Part shown: positions 40,278-48,655 of the stretch, piece after piece
Numbering within the stretch: position 1 is the stretch's first letter
Layout of the letters: every line of letters starts with the position of its first letter
Origin: an uncultured Pseudobutyrivibrio sp.
GTDB lineage: Bacteria; Bacillota; Clostridia; Lachnospirales; Lachnospiraceae
Assembly: GCA_946403965.1 (NCBI GenBank)
Contig: CAMJBT010000002.1
Coordinates: 1-64,000, forward strand
Reading direction: 5' to 3'
DNA: 64,000 bases
The notes under the pieces: generated by a model
Database searches by the model: none
Seen by the model: the letters and a program-made list of their open reading frames with translations, nothing else
Told to the model about the DNA's origin: nothing
Program-made: the position numbers and the translations under genes

Positions 40278-42371
40278 ATGAGTAAAGTAACAGAGTTATT
40301 TGGAAGCAAAGTTTTCAATGATGAAACTATGAAGGAACGTCTTCCCAAAGATGCCTACAAGGCACTAAGAAACACAGTAGAAGAGGGACGACCTCTTGAT
40401 AGAGATCTTGCAAATGTGATTGCTCATGCAATGAAAGAGTGGGCTATTGAACTTGGAGCTACACATTTTACACATTGGTTTCAGCCAATGACTGGTGTTA
40501 CGGCGGAAAAGCATGATTCATTTATTCAGCCGGAGGCCGGTGGAAAAGTTATTATGACTTTCTCTGGAAAAGAGCTTATCAAGGGCGAGCCTGATGCTTC
40601 TTCTTTCCCTTCAGGTGGTCTTAGGGCAACGTTCGAGGCCAGAGGCTATACAGCCTGGGATCCAACAAGCTATGTGTTTATCAAGGATGACACACTTTGC
40701 ATTCCTACTGCATTTTGTTCATATTCAGGAGAAGCGCTAGACAAGAAGACACCACTTCTTCGCTCTATGGAAGCTCTGGATAAGGCGGCAGTTAAGGTAC
40801 TTAAGCTTTTCGGACATGATGAGGTAAAACGAGTTATCACTACAGTTGGACCAGAACAGGAATATTTCCTTATCGATACAGAAATGTACAACAAGCGTCC
40901 TGATTTGATTTATTGTGGACGTACATTGTTTGGAGCAAAACCTCCAAAGGGACAGGAACTTGAGGATCACTATTTTGGAACATTAAAGCCTAGAGTTTCT
41001 GCTTTTATGAAAGAGTTAGACGAGGAGTTGTGGAAGCTTGGTGTACTTGCTAAGACAAAGCACAATGAGGTTGCTCCTGCCCAGCATGAGCTTGCACCAG
41101 TATTCTCAACCACTAATATAGCTACAGATCATAATCAGCTGACCATGGAGATGATGAAGGTTGTGGCTCAGAGGCACGGTATGACATGTCTACTTCACGA
41201 GAAACCTTTTGCAGGCGTTAATGGTTCGGGCAAACACAACAACTGGTCTATATCAACTGACACCGGAGTAAACCTTCTTGAACCAGGCGCTACTCCTTCC
41301 CAAAACGTCCAGTTCTTGTTGTTCCTCACAGCAGTAATCAAGGCTGTAGATGAGTATCAGGAGTTGCTCCGTGTGTCTGTTGCATCTGCTGGAAATGACC
41401 ATCGTCTTGGAGCAAATGAGGCACCTCCTGCAATTATTTCTATGTTTCTTGGTGATGAACTGGAAGCTATTGTGGAGTCAATCATTAAAGGCACAGATTA
41501 TACAGATATCAAGAAGCAGAAGATGACTGTTGGCTCAGATGTTATTCCAAGCATTTCAAAGGACACAACAGATAGAAATAGAACATCACCATTTGCTTTT
41601 ACAGGAAATAAATTTGAATTCAGATCACTTGGTTCAACAGCATCAATCTCAGGTCCTAATATTGTATTAAATACAATTGTTGCAGAGGAGCTTGAAAAAT
41701 TTGCTGAAGAACTATCAGGCAAGTCTGATTTTGATAAGGCACTTGAGGAGCTCTTAAGAAGAGAGCTTACAGCTCACCAGAGAATTATTTTCAATGGAAA
41801 TGGTTATTCAGATGAGTGGGTAAAGGAGGCAGAAAGAAGAGGTCTTTCAAATCTTAAGTCTACAGTTGATGCACTTCCTGCGTTTATCGCTGATAAGTCT
41901 ATTGATGTATTTACTAAGCATAACGTATTTACGAAGGAAGAGCTTTACAGCAGATACGATATCCTTTTGGAGAATTATTATAAGGTACTTGATATTGAGG
42001 CTCTTACACTTGATTCTATGGTTAAGAAGGATATTATGGCAGCAGCAAATGATTATCAGTATACACTTGCGGAGACATTAAATGCCAAGGCAGCTACTGG
42101 ACTATCAATTGATTATACAGTTGAAAAGAAACATTTAGAGAGAGCATCAAAACTTACATTTGAAATGGATGAAAGACTTGAAAAGCTTGAGGCCGATATT
42201 GACAAAGCAAAAGAAATTTCAGACACATATGATCTTGCCAAGTTCCATCACGATGTTATTTGTGAGGATATGCTTTCAGTAAGAGAGGTAGTAGATGAAC
42301 TTGAGACAGTAGTGCCAAGTGATATCTGGCCATATCCAACATATGGTGAAATACTTTATTCAGTAAAATAG
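40278..42371 (+). CDS. glnN: Glutamine synthetase type III
   Basis: 697 aa; [75 protein letters not shown]. Confidence 0.96.
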   Translation: MSKVTELFGSKVFNDETMKERLPKDAYKALRNTVEEGRPLDRDLANVIAHAMKEWAIELGATHFTHWFQPMTGVTAEKHDSFIQPEAGGKVIMTFSGKELIKGEPDASSFPSGGLRATFEARGYTAWDPTSYVFIKDDTLCIPTAFCSYSGEALDKKTPLLRSMEALDKAAVKVLKLFGHDEVKRVITTVGPEQEYFLIDTEMYNKRPDLIYCGRTLFGAKPPKGQELEDHYFGTLKPRVSAFMKELDEELWKLGVLAKTKHNEVAPAQHELAPVFSTTNIATDHNQLTMEMMKVVAQRHGMTCLLHEKPFAGVNGSGKHNNWSISTDTGVNLLEPGATPSQNVQFLLFLTAVIKAVDEYQELLRVSVASAGNDHRLGANEAPPAIISMFLGDELEAIVESIIKGTDYTDIKKQKMTVGSDVIPSISKDTTDRNRTSPFAFTGNKFEFRSLGSTASISGPNIVLNTIVAEELEKFAEELSGKSDFDKALEELLRRELTAHQRIIFNGNGYSDEWVKEAERRGLSNLKSTVDALPAFIADKSIDVFTKHNVFTKEELYSRYDILLENYYKVLDIEALTLDSMVKKDIMAAANDYQYTLAETLNAKAATGLSIDYTVEKKHLERASKLTFEMDERLEKLEADIDKAKEISDTYDLAKFHHDVICEDMLSVREVVDELETVVPSDIWPYPTYGEILYSVK

Positions 42372-42425
42372 GACTTATGTCATCTGTAAAATGGATTAAA
42401 ATTGACAGAAATGCCTAATAAATCA

Positions 42426-42467
42426 GCACAAAGAGGTGCAGTCTATACTTTTAGACTGCACCTTTTT
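42426..42467 (+). promoter_or_regulatory. amt leader: hexaloop hairpin overlapping intrinsic terminator (candidate ANTAR target)
   Basis: GCAC-AAAGAG-GTGC (42426-42439); terminator GGTGCAGTCTA (42435-42445) / TAGACTGCACC (42452-42462) + TTTTT. Confidence 0.75.
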
Positions 42468-42499
42468 ATTTTATATCAAACCCTAAGGAGGAAAGTATT

Positions 42500-44245
42500 A
42501 TGGAAGAATACACAAGCTTATTGTTTGGCGTCTGGTTCCTAATAGGAGCGGCGCTGGTGTTTTGGATGCAGGCAGGTTTTGCTATGGTAGAGGCTGGATT
42601 TACCAGAGCAAAAAATACAGGAAATATCATAATGAAAAACCTGATGGACTTCTGTATAGGAACTGTAATGTTTATTGTTTTAGGCTTTGGCCTTATGTTT
42701 GGTGAGGATTGTCTGTTTGGTTTGGTTGGGCGTCCAACACTTGGAATCTTCACTAATTATGCAAGCTTTGATTGGAGTAATTTTGTATTTAACCTTGTGT
42801 TCTGCGCTACTACAGCAACTATTGTAAGTGGTGCTATGGCTGAACGTACAAAGTTTGTAAGTTATTGTATTTATTCAGGTATTATATCTCTTGTGATTTA
42901 CCCAATTGAGGCTCACTGGATTTGGGGCGGAGGTTGGCTTTCACAGATTGGTTTTCACGATTTTGCAGGAAGTTGTGCTATCCACATGGTAGGTGGTATT
43001 TGCGCTCTTATTGGTGCAAAAATTTTAGGACCTCGTATAGGAAAGTTTTCTCATGATAGTAAGGGGCATATTTCAAAGGTAAATGCATTCCCAGGTCACA
43101 ATATAGCACTTGGCGCACTTGGTGTTTTTATCCTTTGGCTTGGTTGGTATGGTTTTAATGGTGCTGCAGCAACATCTTTGGAGCAGCTTGCATCTATATT
43201 TGTTACAACCACAATTGCACCTGCAGTTGCCACATGTACAACAATGGTATTCACATGGATTAAATTTGGTAAACCAGATGTATCTATGTCATTGAATGCT
43301 TCACTTGCAGGGCTTGTTGCAATTACTGCACCATGTGATGTCACTGATGCTGCTGGTGCAATAGTAATTGGTATTGTTTCAGGATTTCTAGTAGTGTTTG
43401 GTGTATGGCTTCTTGATTACAAACTTCATATTGATGATCCAGTTGGAGCAGTTGCTGTTCATATGATGAATGGTATTTGGGGAACTCTTTCTGTTGGCCT
43501 TTTTGCAACAACATCAGCGCCAACAAGTGAGCTTACAGGTCTTTTCTATGGGGGCGGTTTCAAATTACTTGGAATACAGTTGATTGGAGTACTTTCAGTA
43601 GCCTCTTGGGCTGCAGTAACAATAACAATCGCATTTACGATAATTAAAGCTACCGTCGGTCTTAGAGCATCAGCAGAAGAGGAAATAGTTGGTCTTGATA
43701 GAACAGAACATGGACTTCCATCTGCATATTCAGGTTTCAATATGCTTGAGGATGATTTTGATACAGATGAATACGATGAGGAAACAGCATCTCTTATTAC
43801 TGAGACTCTTGAGGCAGCTGGTCTTGCAAGCTTAGATGAGGCAATCGAGGTTGAGTATGCTCCTTCTCAAATTACATCTGCGGGCAAACCTCGTATGACT
43901 AAAGTTGAAATTCTTTGTAAAGAACGAAATCTTGAAAAGCTCAAGAATGCACTTCTTAAGCTTGGTATAACAGGAATGACAGTATCTCATGTAATGGGAT
44001 GTGGCGTTCAGAAGGGAGCTCCAGAATATTATAGAGGTGTGGCTTTGGAACCATCTTTGCTTCCAAAAATTCGAGTGGATGTGGTAGTTTGCAAGGTTCC
44101 AGTAAAAGAAGTAATAGAAACAGCAAAGAAGGTACTTTACACTGGACATATTGGTGATGGAAAAATATTTGTATACGATGTAGAACAGGTTGTTAAAATT
44201 CGAACCGGAGAAGAAGATTTTGCAGCGCTACAGGATGTTGAATAG
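42500..44245 (+). CDS. amt: Ammonium transporter (Amt) with C-terminal P-II (GlnB-like) domain
   Basis: Amt core (FWMQAGFAMVEAGFTRAKNTGNIIMKN...GAHWIWGGGWL-like region), acidic linker, then PII-like VEILCKERNLEKLKNALLKLGITGMTVSHVMGCGVQKGAPEYYRGV...LPKIRVDVVVCKVPVKEVIETAKKVLYTGHIGDGKIFVYDVEQVVKIRTGEED. Confidence 0.95.
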   Translation: MEEYTSLLFGVWFLIGAALVFWMQAGFAMVEAGFTRAKNTGNIIMKNLMDFCIGTVMFIVLGFGLMFGEDCLFGLVGRPTLGIFTNYASFDWSNFVFNLVFCATTATIVSGAMAERTKFVSYCIYSGIISLVIYPIEAHWIWGGGWLSQIGFHDFAGSCAIHMVGGICALIGAKILGPRIGKFSHDSKGHISKVNAFPGHNIALGALGVFILWLGWYGFNGAAATSLEQLASIFVTTTIAPAVATCTTMVFTWIKFGKPDVSMSLNASLAGLVAITAPCDVTDAAGAIVIGIVSGFLVVFGVWLLDYKLHIDDPVGAVAVHMMNGIWGTLSVGLFATTSAPTSELTGLFYGGGFKLLGIQLIGVLSVASWAAVTITIAFTIIKATVGLRASAEEEIVGLDRTEHGLPSAYSGFNMLEDDFDTDEYDEETASLITETLEAAGLASLDEAIEVEYAPSQITSAGKPRMTKVEILCKERNLEKLKNALLKLGITGMTVSHVMGCGVQKGAPEYYRGVALEPSLLPKIRVDVVVCKVPVKEVIETAKKVLYTGHIGDGKIFVYDVEQVVKIRTGEEDFAALQDVE

Positions 44246-44253
44246 AATAGATT

Positions 44254-44286
44254 GGGTGCAGTCATTTATATGGCTGCACCCTTTTG
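44254..44286 (+). terminator. Terminator after amt
   Basis: GGGTGCAGtcATttatATggCTGCACCC then TTTTGTTT. Confidence 0.75.
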
Positions 44287-44348
44287 TTTACAGTAAATTT
44301 TATCTAAAGTATAATATCATTTGGGGATTGTTATTTTTAGATGGGGGG

Positions 44349-45083
44349 ATGCTTATGAGGTTATCTGAGATTACTTCTGCAAATAAGCCATATATCAGGA
44401 TTACAAAGGGAAGAAAAAAGGTTGATGTGCCTATTTATCCTAAAGTAGTTATTCTGCCGCCAAATAGAGCTGGTCTAAAAAGGTACGCTTTTGTAGGCTG
44501 CGAGAATATAAAGGTTCATTTTAAAGGCAAAATCGTTAGACTTAATTGGTCTTTCAATCATAATAGAATGACCTTGTATTGTACTGGAGGACACAAGGCT
44601 TACAGCTGGAGCAATGTGAAAGTGGCTACAATCACTCGTCCAGGTGGAAAGAAAGATAATATTATTGTGTGCAAAAGAGAGTATGGAGACGAGACAGAAC
44701 GCAGAAGACATAAGAGATACCCTATTGTTAAAAATGTTACGATTACCCAGGGAAGTACTTCATTTCGTGGTTCTACGGTGGATTTATCCTACGGAGGAGT
44801 GGGAATTACTGTAAAGCGAAATACCAATGTAGTTCCAAGTGAGCCTTTGAGTATTGATTTTGGGGATTCCACAACTATTATCGGACGTTTGGTAAGGACG
44901 GTTTTTAAGGAAGATGGAAGTCAGCTGCTTGGCTGCTTTGTGTCCAAAAAATATAAATACGAGATGATGACGCTTATAAACCATGATGCCGCTTTTTTTG
45001 CTGAGGCAGGTGAGAAAAAGGAGAAGGAGCAGAAAGATACCGACAAGGGGTGGTATGAAGGCCAAATTAAGAGATGGCATTGA
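44349..45083 (+). CDS. PilZ domain protein
   Basis: ERRRHKRYPIVKNVTITQGSTSFRGSTVDLSYGGVGITV contains RxxxR...DxSxxG; ATG 44349/44355 preferred over the ORF-track start at 44190. Confidence 0.8.
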   Translation: MLMRLSEITSANKPYIRITKGRKKVDVPIYPKVVILPPNRAGLKRYAFVGCENIKVHFKGKIVRLNWSFNHNRMTLYCTGGHKAYSWSNVKVATITRPGGKKDNIIVCKREYGDETERRRHKRYPIVKNVTITQGSTSFRGSTVDLSYGGVGITVKRNTNVVPSEPLSIDFGDSTTIIGRLVRTVFKEDGSQLLGCFVSKKYKYEMMTLINHDAAFFAEAGEKKEKEQKDTDKGWYEGQIKRWH

Positions 45084-45106
45084 TTTAGATTGGAGATATA
45101 TTTTTT

Positions 45107-45898
45107 ATGATTAAGCTTATAACATCAGATGTAGATGGAACATTAGTAAAGGATTCATCACCAGTAATTTATCCAGAAATGATAGATATGGTGAAAAAGC
45201 TAAGAGGGCAGGATATTATTTTTTGTATAGCCAGCGGAAGACAGGTTTCCAGTGTGAAAAAGATGTTCAGTGAAGTGGCTGATGATTTAATAATTATTGC
45301 AGATAATGGTGCACATATTCAGTGCAGAGATAAGGATATACATGTTGCCAAGATGAATCCTGATTATATAGAGGAATTGGTTACAGATTTAAGAGCATTT
45401 GATGATTGTGAGCTTCTTGTGGAGGCTCCAGGATTGTCATATCTTGAGTCAAAGAATCAGGAATACATCGACTTTATAAAGAATCAATACAGATTTGATA
45501 TAAAGCTTGTGGATGATGTTTTAAAAGAGGCAAAGGACATTATAAAGATTTCTATTTTTAGACGTCCTTCAATCAGAAAAATTGGAGAGGAAATTCTCAT
45601 ACCAAAGTGGAAGGACAAATTGAAGGTTACAATCGCAGGTGAGGATTGGGTGGACTTCATGGATACTTCAGTAGATAAGGGCAATTCCCTCAAGTTCGTT
45701 CAGGAATTTTATGGAATTACACCAGAGGAAACAATGGTTTTTGGAGACAATAATAACGATATTGGTATGTTGAAAAGAGCGGCAGAAAGCTATGCTGTTT
45801 CTACTGCTCCTGATATTGTAAAAGCAAGTGCAAATCATATCTGCCCACCTTGGATGGAAAAAGGTGTATATCAAGTTTTAAAAGAAAAGTTTGACTAA
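45107..45898 (+). CDS. Cof-type HAD-IIB phosphatase
   Basis: ITSDVDGTLVKDSS, FCIASGRQVSSVKKMF, KGNSLKFVQEFYGI, VFGDNNNDIGMLKRA. Confidence 0.92.
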   Translation: MIKLITSDVDGTLVKDSSPVIYPEMIDMVKKLRGQDIIFCIASGRQVSSVKKMFSEVADDLIIIADNGAHIQCRDKDIHVAKMNPDYIEELVTDLRAFDDCELLVEAPGLSYLESKNQEYIDFIKNQYRFDIKLVDDVLKEAKDIIKISIFRRPSIRKIGEEILIPKWKDKLKVTIAGEDWVDFMDTSVDKGNSLKFVQEFYGITPEETMVFGDNNNDIGMLKRAAESYAVSTAPDIVKASANHICPPWMEKGVYQVLKEKFD

Positions 45899-45938
45899 CG
45901 CTTACAAGAAAGTTAAGACTAGTTTAGGAGAATGGAAG

Positions 45939-46610
45939 ATGGATTTTGCAAATTTAGATTTCGAGAGAAAAAAGAGGACGGGGTTTCCTGAGGTAGTTTT
46001 TTGTCAGGGCAAGAACGACAGCTTTCTTGTTGATATTTATAAAAAGCTTTATGAAAGAGATGGTAGCGTATTTGGGACCAGAGCCACAGAACATCAATAT
46101 GAATTGGTGAAGGCAGAACTTCCAAATGCACAATACGACAATGTCAGCAGGATTTTAAAGGTTCCTGGCAAGGATGATTCTGTTGAACTTGTAGGAAATA
46201 TAGCTGTGGTCACAGCTGGAACAGCAGACATTCCAGTTGCTGAGGAAGCATCTTTGACTGCAGAATATTTTGGTTCTAAGGTTACAAGGGTTTATGATGT
46301 TGGCGTAAGCGGTATACATAGAGTTCTGGAAAATAGAAATAAAATTGAAAACGCAAACTGCGTTGTTGCTGTAGCAGGAATGGAGGGCGCTCTTGCATCT
46401 GTACTAGGAGGGATTGTAAGTAAACCTATAATTGCTGTGCCTACAAGTGTTGGTTATGGTGCCAATCTTGGAGGTATATCAGCACTTCTTACCATGATTA
46501 ATTCCTGTGCTAATGGTATATCAGTTGTCAATATTGATAATGGTTATGGTGCCGGTTATATAGCTACACAAATCAACAGGCTTGCTGTTGGAAGCTCAAT
46601 AGAAAAATAG
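45939..46610 (+). CDS. larB: Nickel pincer cofactor biosynthesis protein LarB
   Basis: RKKRTGFPEVVFCQGK, VTAGTADIPVAEEA, AGMEGALASVLGGIVSKPIIAVPTSVGYGANLGGISALLTMINSC; start moved to ATG 45939. Confidence 0.92.
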   Translation: MDFANLDFERKKRTGFPEVVFCQGKNDSFLVDIYKKLYERDGSVFGTRATEHQYELVKAELPNAQYDNVSRILKVPGKDDSVELVGNIAVVTAGTADIPVAEEASLTAEYFGSKVTRVYDVGVSGIHRVLENRNKIENANCVVAVAGMEGALASVLGGIVSKPIIAVPTSVGYGANLGGISALLTMINSCANGISVVNIDNGYGAGYIATQINRLAVGSSIEK

Positions 46611-46616
46611 GAGATA

Positions 46617-47498
46617 ATGATGCAGGCATTATATTTTGAATGTACTTCGGGGATAAGTGGCGACATGACAGTTGCCGCTTTACTTGATTTAGGAGCAGAT
46701 GAACGAGTCTTAAAAAAAGCTCTTTCATCTATAAAGGCAGAAGGGTTTGAAATCAATATATCAAAGGTTAAAAAATCTGGATTGGAATGTATGGATTTTG
46801 ATGTGATATTGGATTTGGAACACGATGGTCATGATCATGACATGGAATATCTTTACGGGCATACCCATGGAGATGAAAATAGCCACAGTCATTCATTACA
46901 GCATAATCATAGTCATATACACGATCACGAGCATAGTCATGAATCTGGGGATAATCATGAACATGGATATCAGCACCACCATCATCATCGAGGCATGAGG
47001 GAAATTAATGAAATATTATCTACAGTTGAAATGACAGAAGGCGCCAGAAAAATATGTGACAGTATTTTTTCTATATTGGCTGAGGCTGAGTCTAAGGCTC
47101 ACGGAGTTCCAGTAGAAGAGGTACACTTCCATGAGGTTGGAGCCATAGACTCTATTGTTGATATAGTGGCAATCGGGGTTTGCCTTGATAATATAGGAAT
47201 CGATAAAGTGTTTGTTCCAAAGCTTACAGAAGGTCAGGGCACAGTTAGATGTCAACACGGAATACTTCCAGTTCCAGTACCCGCTGTTTTAAATATTGTA
47301 AAAGAAAAGGATATTCCTATTGAAATTACAAATACAATGGGAGAGCTTGTAACTCCAACTGGAGCAGCGACTGTGGCGGCAATTAGAACAGATGAAAAGC
47401 TGCCGGACGTTTTTTCTGTGGATGGAATAGGAATGGGGGCAGGAAAAAGAGACTATGGATTGTCTGGATTCCTAAGAATTATGAAAATTAATTATTAG
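46617..47498 (+). CDS. larC: LarC-like protein, N-terminal (LarC1) part with His-rich insert
   Basis: YFECTSGISGDMTVAALLDLGAD, HFHEVGAIDSIVDIV, TEGQGTVRCQHGILPVPVPAVLN, GIGMGAGKRDYG; His-rich HDHEHSHESGDNHEHGYQHHHHH; ends at LSGFLRIMKINY. Confidence 0.88.
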   Translation: MMQALYFECTSGISGDMTVAALLDLGADERVLKKALSSIKAEGFEINISKVKKSGLECMDFDVILDLEHDGHDHDMEYLYGHTHGDENSHSHSLQHNHSHIHDHEHSHESGDNHEHGYQHHHHHRGMREINEILSTVEMTEGARKICDSIFSILAEAESKAHGVPVEEVHFHEVGAIDSIVDIVAIGVCLDNIGIDKVFVPKLTEGQGTVRCQHGILPVPVPAVLNIVKEKDIPIEITNTMGELVTPTGAATVAAIRTDEKLPDVFSVDGIGMGAGKRDYGLSGFLRIMKINY

Positions 47499-47597
47499 TT
47501 TTATAGTGAAATAAAAATGTATACACAATTTAGAATTAAGATTAGTTAGTTGGTATAGATGTTAGTTCTGTATAACTGACGGATGCATTACTTTAGG

Positions 47598-47646
47598 TAC
47601 AATTGTAATTGTTCTTGATTTGGACACAATTGTGTTGTATTATAAT
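47598..47646 (+). promoter_or_regulatory. Ferredoxin promoter with palindromic operator-like sites
   Basis: TACAATTGTA (47598-47607), ACACAATTGTGT (47624-47635), TATAAT (47641-47646). Confidence 0.55.
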
Positions 47647-47701
47647 TTTCAGTTAGTAATTGATATATTTTATCAAGTAGTTCGTAAGGAGGATTTTAGT
47701 C

Positions 47702-47872
47702 ATGGCATACGTTATTTCTGATTCATGTGTTTCTTGTGGTACATGTGAGCCTGAGTGTCCAGTAGGCGCTATCTCACAGGGAGATTCACAGTTCAACATC
47801 GACGCTGATGCTTGTGTATCTTGTGGTACATGTGCAGGTGTTTGCCCAACAGGCGCTATCGCAGAGGGCTAA
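47702..47872 (+). CDS. 2[4Fe-4S] ferredoxin, 56 aa (not in ORF track)
   Basis: Translated directly: MAYVISDSCVSCGTCEPECPVGAISQGDSQFNIDADACVSCGTCAGVCPTGAIAEG*; two CxxCxxCxxxCP motifs; AAGGAGG RBS upstream. Confidence 0.97.
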   Translation: MAYVISDSCVSCGTCEPECPVGAISQGDSQFNIDADACVSCGTCAGVCPTGAIAEG

Positions 47873-47907
47873 TTAGTTTAATAACTAATCAAGAAAACCG
47901 GTTAAAA

Positions 47908-47935
47908 AATCGCCCATTGCTGGGCGATTTTTTTA
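47908..47935. terminator. Terminator after ferredoxin
   Basis: AATCGCCCAttgcTGGGCGATT + T-run. Confidence 0.85.
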
Positions 47936-48493
47936 TATTAGTTTTTTTAGAATCGGATATAGTACTGATGAAAACACTATTCCGAAAATTCCCTGAATGA
48001 TGTTTGGTATAATTCCTGCTAAAGAGGCAATCACACCAGCTGATAGGCTAGAGCTATTCAATACTGTAAGCATAAATATCTCGAAAATGAAATATCCTAA
48101 AACCATGATGGTTTCTCCTGCTGTGCCACTTATTATAGTGTTTAGCAATTCTTTTTCTTTGAAAAATCTTTTGAATCCCTTGAAAGTATAATACCCAACA
48201 AATGCTGTAAGCCCTTTGATGATTAAGGTTGCAGGAGCATATATTAAGTATCCGCCAATCAAATCTGAAAGAGCGCTTCCTAATCCGGCGGCAAGGCTTC
48301 CCCATAAAGGACCAAGTAATAATCCTGATAATAAAACAAAGCCATCACCAGGATGAATGTACCCGTTTGTAGGTGTTGGAATCTTTATTATCATAGTGCT
48401 TACACATGTGAGCGCCGCTATAAGTGCTGCAAAAATTAGTTGTTTAGTAGTTTCATGATTGATTGTTTTTGTAGATGCTGAAGTCTGCGCCAT
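47933..48493 (-). CDS. ECF transporter S component
   Basis: 186-aa multi-TM protein; IPTPTNGYIHPGDGFVLLSGLLLGPLWGSLAAGLGSALSDLIGGYLIYAPATLIIKGLTAF. Confidence 0.85.
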   Translation of the reverse strand: MAQTSASTKTINHETTKQLIFAALIAALTCVSTMIIKIPTPTNGYIHPGDGFVLLSGLLLGPLWGSLAAGLGSALSDLIGGYLIYAPATLIIKGLTAFVGYYTFKGFKRFFKEKELLNTIISGTAGETIMVLGYFIFEIFMLTVLNSSSLSAGVIASLAGIIPNIIQGIFGIVFSSVLYPILKKLI

Positions 48494-48655
48494 ATCTGCC
48501 TCCTAATGTATAAGTTTTTGATTTTCTTCAGAAAATCAAAAAGTCTTAGTTGTTTTTTGTAAAAGCACTTTTACTTTTTTTATGTTGGGGATATAATAGC
48601 ACCAAACTGATATTAAAAAAATGCTCAAAAATATAAATATTTTAGGGGACAGATT

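Noticed and set aside
44190-44348. Upstream extension of the PilZ gene from 44190
   Set aside because: The extension overlaps the 3' end of amt and its terminator; ATG 44349/44355 after a G-rich RBS is more plausible.
47499-47700. Hidden larC2 reached by frameshift after larC
   Set aside because: Stops occur quickly (for example TAG in TTTTATAGTG) and no LarC2-like residues are seen before the ferredoxin promoter.
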